NCBI GenBank assembly: GCA_017449925.1
Contig: JAFSYO010000094.1
Span: forward strand, 1 to 35,657
Length of the DNA stretch: 35,657 bases
Direction of reading: 5' to 3'
From: Stomatobaculum sp.
GTDB lineage: Bacteria; Bacillota_A; Clostridia; Lachnospirales; Lachnospiraceae
Shown: in pieces, positions 24,097 through 31,644 of the stretch
Position numbering within the stretch: the stretch's first letter is position 1
Layout of the letters: the number at the start of each line of letters is the position of its first letter
Notes under the pieces: model-generated
What the model was told of the DNA's origin: nothing
Database searches by the model: none
The model's input: only the letters and a program-made list of their open reading frames with translations
Program-made: the position numbers and the translations under genes

Positions 24097-24629
24097 TGCT
24101 GAATATCGTGCTCCTGGAACCGGAGCTTCCTCTGAATACCGGAAATATCGGAAGGACGTGTGCCGCCACCGGCACACGTCTTCATTTGATCGAGCCCCTG
24201 GGCTTTCATCTGAGCGACAAATGGGTGAAGCGTGCCGGTCTGGATTACTGGGACAAAGTAGACCTGGAAGTCTACGTGGACCTGGAGGATTTCTTTGCCA
24301 GGAACCCCCAGCTGTCCGGAGATCCGGAAAACGACGCCGGAATACCCGGCCCCCGCCTGTGGCTTGCCACGACCAAGGCCCTCCGTTCCTACACGGACGT
24401 AGCCTACGGCCCGGACGATTACCTCATGTTCGGCAAGGAAAGCGCGGGGATTCCGGAGGAGATCCTGGTACAGCATGAGAAGCAATGCGTCCGCATCCCC
24501 ATGTGGGGAGAAATACGCAGTCTGAACCTGGCAAATTCCGCGGCTATCGTACTTTACGAAGCGCTGCGGCAGAACGAGTTTTTCGGCCTTGCCAGGACCG
24601 GCGAACTTCACCGTCTCAAGTGGCAATAA
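24096..24629 (+). CDS. trmL: tRNA (cytidine(34)-2'-O)-methyltransferase TrmL
   Basis: SPOUT-fold enzyme that 2'-O-methylates the wobble base of tRNA-Leu species using SAM. At 177 aa it is slightly longer than the usual 155-160; the extra residues lie in a loop around 67-86 (NPQLSGDPENDAGIPGPR). Knot motifs are present: NTGNIGRTCAATG near the N-terminus, FGKESAGIPEE, and IPMWGEIRSLNLANSAAIVL (near residue 135). Last gene of lrp-aminotransferase-trmL. A long palindromic repeat begins one base after its stop codon. Confidence 0.94.
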   Translation: MLNIVLLEPELPLNTGNIGRTCAATGTRLHLIEPLGFHLSDKWVKRAGLDYWDKVDLEVYVDLEDFFARNPQLSGDPENDAGIPGPRLWLATTKALRSYTDVAYGPDDYLMFGKESAGIPEEILVQHEKQCVRIPMWGEIRSLNLANSAAIVLYEALRQNEFFGLARTGELHRLKWQ

Positions 24630-24630
24630 T

Positions 24631-24749
24631 AAGACGTGTGACCTCAGGAACAGCGTTCCCTCTGTCGGTTTCACTTCGCAGCGATCCGGACGCCGCTGCT
24701 TGTGAAACACTCCGGCGGGAACGATCTGTCCTTCGGGCACACGTCTTTT
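24631..24749. repeat. Long palindromic repeat element, copy 2
   Basis: Compact copy (about 117 bases plus T-run). Stems: 24631-24640 with 24738-24747 (10 perfect pairs), AGG-A-ACAG (24646-24653) with CTGTCCT (one bulged A), CGTTCCC with GGGAACG, GTTTCAC with GTGAAAC, and GCAGCG with CGCTGC at the tip. It begins one base after the trmL stop and ends in CTTTTC. The interior differs from copy 1 by only one base in 49 on the left side. The outer stem differs by a compensatory C-G to T-A change. Confidence 0.88.
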
Positions 24750-24769
24750 CTCTTAATATAGCTCAAAAT

Positions 24770-24804
24770 AAAGACCCGCCCCTCAGATCGAGGAGCGGGT
24801 CTTT
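24770..24804. terminator. Terminator of the cell-wall-protein gene
   Basis: Ten-pair stem (24770-24779 with 24795-24804) plus an inner CCTC/GAGG stem, AAA on one side and TTT on the other. It lies just beyond the minus-strand gene ending at 24823, and is separate from the palindromic repeat. Confidence 0.8.
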
Positions 24805-24822
24805 GATTCATTGCGGGTATTA

Positions 24823-25896
24823 TTACCGGGTCTGGTTATCCCAGATACCGTCTGCGTTCACATAGTACTTTCCGTTGTCGACCCACTGGTTCGTCAGCAT
24901 TCTGCCGAGCACATCCGGGGTTCCGGTCGGATTCAGATAATACCATTTGTTGGAGAAGGGGCTCTTCAGCCATCCGGTCTTCAGATATCCGTACTCGTCG
25001 AAGAAGTACCAGTAACCGTTGATCTGCTGCCAGTTGTTGGTGGTGTACGAGCGGTTCGCGTTGCAGTACCACCAGCCGGTAGAGTCGCGGAGCCATGCGC
25101 CGCCGTCAGAACCGCCGGAAGTCGGGTTGCTGGAGCTTCCGTTATAGCTGCTGCTGCCGCTTCCGCTGGACTTGCCGCCGAGATCGGACAGCATGTCGGA
25201 GTCGACTTCAAAGTCATCAGACTCGTACCAGTCGCCCTTATAGTTGCCTGCCACAGCTCTGACTTTGACACGATAGGTTCCGGTGCCGTTGGCGCGGATC
25301 GCGCTCCGGAAGTTGTAGCTGGTGCCGGTGGTGGTAATGTTCTCTTTGGTGGAAGAGCCGCGCAGAAGCTTCACTTCGTACTTTTCAGCATCGTCCGCCT
25401 GCTCCCATTCCACAACGCCGTCATCGCCTTCGCCCCAGTTGACGTCGGAGATCTCAAGGGCTGCGGAGTCGCTGCCGATCTTCGGAAGAGTGACCGTGAT
25501 GGTAGCAGTGGAAGCCGTGCAGCTTACCTTGCTGACAGTTCCGTCGTCGCCGCTGATGGTAACGCCGCTCTTTCCAAGAGAAACGCCGGAAACTTTGAAA
25601 GCGTAATCATTGTCTTCTCTTTTCAGCTTGATGATGACCTTCGGCTTCTTGCCGTAGCTGTTGTTGGAAATGGAGGAGACGGTGCAGTCGCCGACACCCT
25701 CGCTGTCACAGCTGACGTCTACGTCAGATTTGGACATTCCGTTGGAGAGCTCATAGGATAAGGAAATATCTACACTGTCGATCAGCTCTGCAGTCGCAGC
25801 GAATCCGACGGTGCTCATACCGAACATCATAGCGGCAGTCATGCCGGCAGCGGCAAGGGCGGGTGCCAGTCGTCTCAGAATATTGAAATTAGCCAT
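24823..25896 (-). CDS. Secreted choline-binding-type repeat protein with beta-sandwich domains
   Basis: 357 aa exported surface protein. A signal peptide spans about 1-34 (ending VGFAATA). Residues about 35-240 form two all-beta, Ig- or fibronectin-like regions; the second has TGTYRVKVRAVAGNYKGDWY (207-226). A Ser/Gly/Asn linker follows (about 245-270). The end (about 272-357) has aromatic cell-wall-binding repeats such as GWWYCNANRSYTTNNW, INGYWYFFDEYGYLKTGW and KWYYLNPTGTP, typical of CW_binding_1 modules that hold choline or other wall polymers. GGGAGG precedes the start. It is related in layout to the next gene upstream in the same direction, so the pair looks like diverged duplicates. 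Confidence 0.85.
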   Translation of the reverse strand: MANFNILRRLAPALAAAGMTAAMMFGMSTVGFAATAELIDSVDISLSYELSNGMSKSDVDVSCDSEGVGDCTVSSISNNSYGKKPKVIIKLKREDNDYAFKVSGVSLGKSGVTISGDDGTVSKVSCTASTATITVTLPKIGSDSAALEISDVNWGEGDDGVVEWEQADDAEKYEVKLLRGSSTKENITTTGTSYNFRSAIRANGTGTYRVKVRAVAGNYKGDWYESDDFEVDSDMLSDLGGKSSGSGSSSYNGSSSNPTSGGSDGGAWLRDSTGWWYCNANRSYTTNNWQQINGYWYFFDEYGYLKTGWLKSPFSNKWYYLNPTGTPDVLGRMLTNQWVDNGKYYVNADGIWDNQTR

Positions 25897-26048
25897 TTCA
25901 TTACCTCCCTGTGTTATCTGTGTTTCTTATGGCCTTATCTTACATGAATAGAATGAAAAAACAAAGCGTTTTTGCTTTACGGTTCTCTTACAAATACAAA
26001 AATTACAAAAGGAAAGATTACGGAACCTTTAGGAAAAGGGTCTGAATT

Positions 26049-26858
26049 TTATTCCCGCCATTTTCCTTCAGCATCGGTCTGATAACCATCAGGAGTCACG
26101 TTTGAGACTACCATGGCGCCGTCACTTCCTACATAGAACCATACACCCTGTTCAGTGGCGCTGGCGATCCACTTATTTGCCCACATCACACCGTCTTCTC
26201 CGGAGTAGTACCACTTGCCGTCCATCTGATACCAGCCGGTAAGACGTGTTCCGTCCGCATTGACTGCTGCCCAGCTTCCGCCGCCCAGACTCTGCCACTG
26301 CGCACCGCCGTTTCCTGCAGAAGGATTCGCAGAGCCGCCGGCTGAAACGCCCGGACCTCCGCCGGTACCGGAAACACCGGTGGTGGGATTCTGTTTCGCC
26401 TGCTCTTCGGCAGCTTTCTTTTCGGCCTTATAGTTTTTCTTGATCTCGGAGAGCTCGTCCGAGGAAATGGTCTCGTGGCCTACGGCGTATTCGTACTCGC
26501 TCTCACCCTTGGGTTTTTTCTTGCAGGTGACACGGGCATAGTAGGTTCCCGAACCTTTATTGATGATACGCTGCGTCACATCGATTCTTGCGGCGCTGTA
26601 GCTGGCAGTCATGATCTCACCCACGCGGTTCTTTGCGACCATGTTGGAGGACTTGAACAGTTCCACCTTGTACGAACACTTGCTCTCACCGGTTTCCCAG
26701 TAAATATAGATACTGTCGTCCGAAACATCGAAACCCACATCCGAGACAGCGTAGTCTTCATCATCGTCATCTTTCGCCGCAAATGAAGTCAAAGAGAATG
26801 CAGAACAGAAAAGGATGAGACTAAGAAATAATGTGAAGAGCCGTCTTGCCTTTTTCAT
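26049..26858 (-). CDS. Secreted cell-wall-binding repeat protein
   Basis: 269 aa surface protein. Signal peptide MKKARRLFTLFLSLILFC... to about residue 27 (ending SFAA), then an acidic stretch DDDDED and one beta-sandwich domain (about 35-118; GTYYARVTCKKKP). A Lys/Glu-rich helix (about 135-155, KKNYKAEKKAAEEQAKQ) and a Gly-rich linker follow. C-terminal wall-binding repeats include TGWYQMDGKWYYSGEDGVM, then WIASATEQGVWFYVGSDGAM. GGAGG lies eight bases before the ATG at 26858; an upstream in-frame start at 26873 overlaps that site and is rejected. Expression probably comes from the promoter at 26905-26933, overlapped by direct repeats. Confidence 0.85.
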   Translation of the reverse strand: MKKARRLFTLFLSLILFCSAFSLTSFAAKDDDDEDYAVSDVGFDVSDDSIYIYWETGESKCSYKVELFKSSNMVAKNRVGEIMTASYSAARIDVTQRIINKGSGTYYARVTCKKKPKGESEYEYAVGHETISSDELSEIKKNYKAEKKAAEEQAKQNPTTGVSGTGGGPGVSAGGSANPSAGNGGAQWQSLGGGSWAAVNADGTRLTGWYQMDGKWYYSGEDGVMWANKWIASATEQGVWFYVGSDGAMVVSNVTPDGYQTDAEGKWRE

Positions 26859-26884
26859 TTCAAATTCCTCCAATTCAAATGATT

Positions 26885-26911
26885 AACAGTTTACCGCTTA
26901 TAACAGTTTAC
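26885..26911. promoter_or_regulatory. Two direct repeats over the -10 region, probable operator
   Basis: AACAGTTTAC occurs at 26885-26894 and again at 26902-26911 (17-base period; minus-strand reading GTAAACTGTTA). One copy overlaps the -10 box of the cell-wall-protein promoter and the other covers the start of transcription. OmpR-type regulators bind direct repeats, and one is encoded 1.5 kb away, but the period here is longer than their usual 10-11 bases. Confidence 0.5.
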
Positions 26912-26933
26912 TCTGTAAAGCTTATGAATTCAA
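26905..26933 (-). promoter_or_regulatory. Promoter of the cell-wall-binding repeat protein gene
   Basis: On the minus strand TTGAAT (26928-26933), 17 bases, TAAACT (26905-26910), about 47 bases before the start codon. Confidence 0.55.
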
Positions 26934-26937
26934 GGTC

Positions 26938-26955
26938 GGGAATCTTAGGATTCCC
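26938..26955. terminator. Short inverted repeat after the histidine kinase gene
   Basis: GGGAATC (26938-26944) and GATTCCC (26949-26955) form a 7-bp stem with a TTAG loop, 32 bases past the kinase stop codon. There is no T-run on the minus side, so it may be a weak terminator or a protein site next to the following promoter. Confidence 0.35.
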
Positions 26956-26986
26956 TGTCAGATTTCTTCTGTGGCCGTGAGGTTTC

Positions 26987-28402
26987 TCAGGCGTCTATCT
27001 GAGCTGCCGCAGGCAGGGAAAAGATGAATTCCGAGCCCACACCTTCGGTGCTCACAAGGTCGATATTCTCTCCGTGGGCCTGGATGATCTCTTTTACGAT
27101 GGCAAGGCCAAGACCTGTTCCCTTCTTGTCCTTCCCGCGGGACTGGTCGGATTTGTAAAAGCGGTCAAATACCCGGGCCGCATCCTTTTTCGGGATACCG
27201 CATCCCCGGTCCTTCACCGAGACGAAGATCTTCCCCCGCAGCTCGCTGCTCTGAATGTCGATGGAAGAGTCAGGAGGAGAAAACTTGATGGCGTTGTCGA
27301 TCAGGTTATAGAGTACCTGCTGTATGCGTCCCAGATCCGCATACACCATTTCCTGTTCTACGTCGAACCGAAGATCCAGTCTGATATTTTTGTCCATGCA
27401 CTGGCCTTCGAAGCTGGCTGCAGTGTCCCTGATCACTCGGTTGATGTCAAAATTGCTGCGGTTCAGTCCCTGCTCGGCGCCAAGGGAATTGATCGTCAGC
27501 ATGTCCTGAGTGAGCTTCGTGAGACGATCGGTCTCACCGATGACGCGATGAAGGTATTTTTCCTGCATCTCCGGCGGAATGGTCCCGTCCAGGATAGCTT
27601 CCAGATAACCTTTGATAGAAGTAAGAGGGGAGCGGAAATCGTGAGAAACATTCTGGATGAAACGTTTTTCATTTTCCTCTGATGCGTTCAGCTGTTCAGC
27701 CATGTAATTCATGGTGTTGGCGAGATAGCCCATCTCATCCGCGGACTGGATGCGGATACGATAAGACAGGTTGCCTTCCGCGAAGGCCCGGGCGCCCTCT
27801 GTGATGCGCCGGAGCGGACGGTAAACGACCACGGCGAAAACGATCAGGATAGAAAGAGAGAGGAGGAACACAATGAGGAACGTCATGTAGACGATGTTCA
27901 GGATCTCGTTGGCGCTGTCCTGCACCCGCTCCATCGGCAGATGGATGACCACGTAGCCGTATGTCCGGTAGTTTCCCGTAATAGGCGCCGACACACTGAG
28001 CACCGGTTCCGGAAAAGAGCCAAAATAGGAGCCTGTTATATAGGAACGGTTCCCTGTAGCTGTGGGATCGAAATTCGGGATCAGGTCGCCGTCCCGTTTC
28101 CCCTCTGAGTCCACAAGGATAGAGCCGCTCCGGTCCATCACCCAGATCTGCGCCTGCAGGAAAGTGGCTACCGCCTGCAGCTGCGGATAGGCGTTCGCCA
28201 GCTCAATGTTGTTCCCCTGGTATACCGTGGAGTAGGTGGAGGCGATCAGACTGGCCTCCGCGTACAACGTCCTGCTCCTGGAGCGCGTCAGATAACTGTA
28301 AGTAAGACGCGAAGAAAGCGTCGCGACAGCAATAAAGCCGGCGACGCCGAAGAACAGATAGCCGAGAAAGAATTTCAGGAACAGAGGGAATTTGATCTTC
28401 AT
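26987..28402 (-). CDS. Sensor histidine kinase (HAMP-HisKA-HATPase)
   Basis: 471-aa membrane sensor. Membrane helices at about 10-30 and 171-194 enclose an extracellular domain of about 140 residues; HAMP spans about 195-247. The phosphoacceptor His254 sits in NVSHDFRSPLTSIKGYLEAI (251-270). The ATPase part has the N box NLIDNAIKF, the G1 box DRGCGIP and the G2 box GTGLGLAIVKEI. The extracellular domain looks PAS/dCache-like (QAQIWVMDRSGSILVDSEGK, 83-102). It overlaps the response-regulator stop by four bases. The neighbours, two wall-binding proteins, suggest an envelope signal, but the ligand is unknown. Confidence 0.94.
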   Translation of the reverse strand: MKIKFPLFLKFFLGYLFFGVAGFIAVATLSSRLTYSYLTRSRSRTLYAEASLIASTYSTVYQGNNIELANAYPQLQAVATFLQAQIWVMDRSGSILVDSEGKRDGDLIPNFDPTATGNRSYITGSYFGSFPEPVLSVSAPITGNYRTYGYVVIHLPMERVQDSANEILNIVYMTFLIVFLLSLSILIVFAVVVYRPLRRITEGARAFAEGNLSYRIRIQSADEMGYLANTMNYMAEQLNASEENEKRFIQNVSHDFRSPLTSIKGYLEAILDGTIPPEMQEKYLHRVIGETDRLTKLTQDMLTINSLGAEQGLNRSNFDINRVIRDTAASFEGQCMDKNIRLDLRFDVEQEMVYADLGRIQQVLYNLIDNAIKFSPPDSSIDIQSSELRGKIFVSVKDRGCGIPKKDAARVFDRFYKSDQSRGKDKKGTGLGLAIVKEIIQAHGENIDLVSTEGVGSEFIFSLPAAAQIDA

Positions 28403-29115
28403 ATCTTATTCACGTCGAACTTATAGCCTACTCCCCAAACTGTCGTCAGGGACCAGTTGCCGCGGTCTTTGATCTTTTCACGCAGGCGTTTGATATGCAC
28501 GTCGACAGTGCGGGTGTCTCCTACATATTCATAGCCCCAGATATTGTCCAGGAGCTGTTCCCGGGTGAAAACCTGATTCGGATGGGAAGCCAGGAAATAA
28601 AGAAGTTCCAGCTCCTTGGGCGGCATTTCAATATTCCTGCCCATGTAAGTGACAGAGTAATTGGTGAGATTGATGCTCAGGTCAGGGTAATCCACCCGGT
28701 TCCCGGAGGGATCCGCCTGAGAGGTGGAAGATGTCTGCTGCATCTGGTGATAGCGCCGCAGCACGGCTTTGACCCTGGCCACCAGTTCCTTCGAATCAAA
28801 GGGCTTGATCATGTAGTCATCCGCCCCCAGTTCCAGACCCAGGACCTTGTCGAAGACTTCGCCCTTGGCGGAAAGCATGATGATCGGCACCTGGGAGCGG
28901 GTGCGGATCTCCCGGCACACCTGGTAGCCGTCGATGCCCGGCAGCATCAGGTCCAGGAGGATGAGATTCGGCTGAAACTCCGAAAAAGCCTTCAGCGCCG
29001 CCTCCCCGTCCGTCACGATCAGTGTTTCATAACACTCTTTGATCAGGTACAGGGAAATGAGCTCCGCAATGTTTTCGTCGTCATCGACGATCATGATTTT
29101 CTGTTTATCTGCCAT
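28399..29115 (-). CDS. OmpR/PhoB-type response regulator
   Basis: 238 aa. The receiver domain (1-120) carries acidic DDD at 11-13, phospho-acceptor Asp55 in LILLDLMLPG (51-60), and MLSAK with the conserved Thr/Ser and Lys. The C-terminal winged-helix DNA-binding domain (about 140-236) contains KELELLYFLASHPNQVFTRE (167-186), WGYEYVGDTRTVDVHI and a GVGYKF end. Its AGGAG ribosome site overlaps the mutS2 stop codon (TAGGAG), so all three genes mutS2, regulator and kinase are likely one transcript. Confidence 0.95.
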   Translation of the reverse strand: MADKQKIMIVDDDENIAELISLYLIKECYETLIVTDGEAALKAFSEFQPNLILLDLMLPGIDGYQVCREIRTRSQVPIIMLSAKGEVFDKVLGLELGADDYMIKPFDSKELVARVKAVLRRYHQMQQTSSTSQADPSGNRVDYPDLSINLTNYSVTYMGRNIEMPPKELELLYFLASHPNQVFTREQLLDNIWGYEYVGDTRTVDVHIKRLREKIKDRGNWSLTTVWGVGYKFDVNKI

Positions 29116-29128
29116 AAATGCAATTCTC

Positions 29129-31519
29129 CTATTTAAATGTCACGACCGTCACGGCTTCTCCGCCGTCGTCAAATTCCGCCTGCTTGAAGGATTTCACATA
29201 GCTCTGTTTCCGGAGCCACGCATGGATGCCTTTTTTCAGGGCACCGGTACCCCGGCCGTGGATCACGCGGACGGAGTTCAGATGTGCCAGCAGCGCATCG
29301 TCCAGATATTTATCCAGCTCTGCCGTGGCATCGTCCACGTTCTTTCCGATGAGATTGATCTCGGGGGAGATACTGGCGGATTTGCCGAAGCTGGGAGCAA
29401 AGCCGGTGCCGCCCGCCTGCCGTCCCTTCCGGGTGCCGTCGGAGCGGTCCTCCCCGATGGGGATGATATCGTCCACGCTGACTTGTGTCCGCAGAATGCC
29501 CATGCGGACATACAGTTTTCCGTTTTTGTCCGGCAGAGAGGAGACAATGGCATTGTGGTTCATACTTAGAACACGGACATCATCTCCGACCTTCAGTTTC
29601 AGAGGCTTGTCCCTCTTCACCGGCGCAGCCGCGCCCTGGATGCCGCTCTTTGATTCCACGGACTTCAGGTTTTCCCGGAGTTTTGTCCGTTCCTTTTCCA
29701 GCTCCCGCATCAGGCCGGCATCGTTAGTCAGCTTGTTGATCTGCCGGATGGAAGAGTCCGCGGTCGCCTTGGCCTCCGAAAGGATGCGCTCCGCCTCCTC
29801 CCGGGCTTTCTTCAGGATCTTGTCCTTCCGTTCATCCAGGTGTTCATCCTGCTTTTCGAATCGGGACTTCAGATTTTCGATCTCCCGCTTGTAGGCATCG
29901 ATCTCCGCCCGTTCCTTTTCGATCGTGGTCCGGTCGTTTTCCAGTTTGGTGAGAAGATCCTCGAAGGCGGCATCGTTACGTTCGATATGTGTCTTGGCGT
30001 CCTCGATGATGTAGTCGGGAAGCCCGAGCTTCTTTGAAATAGCAAAAGCATTGCTTTTGCCGGGGATGCCGATCAGGATCCGGTAGGTCGGACGCAGCGT
30101 GTCCACGTCGAACTCGCAGCACGCGTTTTCCACGCCGGGCGTGGAAAGGGCATAGACCTTCAGCTCGGAATAGTGGGTGGTGGCTACGGTGCGGGTCTTC
30201 ATTCCGTGCAGGAAGGAGAGGATGGAGATAGCCAGCGCAGCTCCTTCGGTGGGATCCGTTCCTGCGCCCAGCTCGTCGAACAGGCAGAGGGAGCGGGCAT
30301 CTGCCCGGTCCAGGATCTCCACCACGTTTTTCATGTGACCGGAGAAGGTGGAAAGAGACTGCTCGATGGACTGTTCGTCGCCGATGTCGGCAAACACGTC
30401 CTCGAACACTGCCAGCCGGCTGCCCTGGAAGGCAGGAATATGCAGACCGGCCTGGCCCATCAGGGTAAAGAGTCCCACGGTCTTCAGAGAAACTGTTTTT
30501 CCGCCGGTATTCGGGCCCGTGATGATCAGGAGATCAAAGCCGTCGCCGAGGCGGACGGTAATCGGCACCACGGTATTTTTAGGAATAAGCGGATGCCGGC
30601 CGTCCTTGATCTCCAGAATGCCGTCTGTGTTGAACTGCGGCTCGCTGCCGGACATCTGCCCCGACAGTTTCGCCTTCGCGAATACAAAATCCAGATGCGT
30701 AAGGATGCGCATGTTTTCACGGATCGTTGTAGCGCCGGGGGCAAGGAGCCTGGAGAGCTGCGCCAGGATCTCCGCGATCTCCCGTTGTTCCTTCATTTCC
30801 AGCTCTTTCCGCTCGTTGTTCATACGGATGGCCGCCATAGGCTCGATGAACACCGTGGAGCCGGAAGACGACTGGTCGTGGATCACGCCCGGGACCTTTG
30901 TTTTGAACTCCGACTTTACAGGGAGGCAGTAGCTGCCGTCCCGGATGGTGATGACACTGTCCATCAGACAGCTTTTGTACTGGGAAAGAGCGCTGTTCAG
31001 TTCACCGCGCATGCGCTCGTCCACTGTTTTCAGCTGACGCCGTATGCGGTTCAGTTCCGGGGAAGCAGTATCCGCCACCAGATCTTCGGAAAGGATGCAG
31101 CGGTTCACTTCCCTTTCTTCAGAAGCCATGGGATCCAGAGCCCGGAAGTATGACTCCAGGGAATCCGGTTCCGACTCTGCGTCATCTTCGGCCGCGTGGG
31201 CGCCCCAGGAGCGGACCTTTGCCGCACTCGAAAGAAGCTGCCCTATATGCAGCAGTTCAGCGATGGAAAGGACAGCGCCGATCTCCAGCCTCTTCAGAGC
31301 GGCAGAAACGTCCCGCGTCCCGCCGAAAGAAATGTTGCCTCGCATGCGGATCCGGGAACAGGCATCCGTCGTTTCCCGCTGGGCGTCCTGTATTTCTGAA
31401 ATGTCTGCGGAAGGCAGAAGCGCCGCGCAAAGCTCCCGCCCGGGAGCACTGGTCGCGCAGTCCGAGAGCATGTCGATGATCTTATGGTATTCAAGTGTTT
31501 TCAGTGCTTTCTCATTCAT
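29129..31519 (-). CDS. mutS2: Endonuclease MutS2
   Basis: 796 aa MutS homologue without the mismatch-recognition domain. In Bacillota, MutS2 acts on recombination intermediates and on collided or stalled ribosomes. Seen: the ATPase core with Walker A GPNTGGKTVSLKTVG, DIGDEQSIEQSLSTFSGHM (residues 390-408) and Walker B LCLFDELGAGTDPTEGAA. A long charged coiled coil follows (about 510-620, RAEIDAYKREIENLKSRFEK and on). A C-terminal Smr nuclease domain (about 720-796) contains the HGRGTGALKKGIHAWLR motif. The start at 31519 has GGAG eight bases upstream; a TTG six bases earlier is less likely. A -10-like TATACT (31543-31548) precedes it. Confidence 0.96.
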   Translation of the reverse strand: MNEKALKTLEYHKIIDMLSDCATSAPGRELCAALLPSADISEIQDAQRETTDACSRIRMRGNISFGGTRDVSAALKRLEIGAVLSIAELLHIGQLLSSAAKVRSWGAHAAEDDAESEPDSLESYFRALDPMASEEREVNRCILSEDLVADTASPELNRIRRQLKTVDERMRGELNSALSQYKSCLMDSVITIRDGSYCLPVKSEFKTKVPGVIHDQSSSGSTVFIEPMAAIRMNNERKELEMKEQREIAEILAQLSRLLAPGATTIRENMRILTHLDFVFAKAKLSGQMSGSEPQFNTDGILEIKDGRHPLIPKNTVVPITVRLGDGFDLLIITGPNTGGKTVSLKTVGLFTLMGQAGLHIPAFQGSRLAVFEDVFADIGDEQSIEQSLSTFSGHMKNVVEILDRADARSLCLFDELGAGTDPTEGAALAISILSFLHGMKTRTVATTHYSELKVYALSTPGVENACCEFDVDTLRPTYRILIGIPGKSNAFAISKKLGLPDYIIEDAKTHIERNDAAFEDLLTKLENDRTTIEKERAEIDAYKREIENLKSRFEKQDEHLDERKDKILKKAREEAERILSEAKATADSSIRQINKLTNDAGLMRELEKERTKLRENLKSVESKSGIQGAAAPVKRDKPLKLKVGDDVRVLSMNHNAIVSSLPDKNGKLYVRMGILRTQVSVDDIIPIGEDRSDGTRKGRQAGGTGFAPSFGKSASISPEINLIGKNVDDATAELDKYLDDALLAHLNSVRVIHGRGTGALKKGIHAWLRKQSYVKSFKQAEFDDGGEAVTVVTFK

Positions 31520-31556
31520 AGTCAATACTCCTCATACATCAAAGTATACCATATGC

Positions 31557-31585
31557 TTGTTGGTTTCGGCTGTATCTGTTAAGAT
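31557..31585 (+). promoter_or_regulatory. Promoter of the PDZ protein gene
   Basis: TTGTTG (31557-31562), 17 bases, TAAGAT (31580-31585). A CCCC/GGGG hairpin with a GAGTAT loop (about 31600-31613) lies in the leader. Confidence 0.5.
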
Positions 31586-31644
31586 GATATTACTCAGCAC
31601 CCCGAGTATGGGGGGCGAATCACCTGGTAATAAGAGGAGACACT

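Noticed and set aside
24811..25761. 316-codon plus-strand frame opposite the choline-binding repeat protein
   Set aside because: Val/Ala/Gly-rich shadow of a minus-strand gene that has a signal peptide and wall-binding repeats.
25897..26048. WalR-type box (TGTAA repeats) before the gene ending at 24823
   Set aside because: TGTAAT, TGTATT and TGTAAG occur but with 9- and 6-base offsets, not the 11-base period of WalR sites; AT-rich sequence explains them.
30173..31153. 326-codon plus-strand frame opposite mutS2
   Set aside because: Antisense shadow of a fully supported MutS2 coding region.
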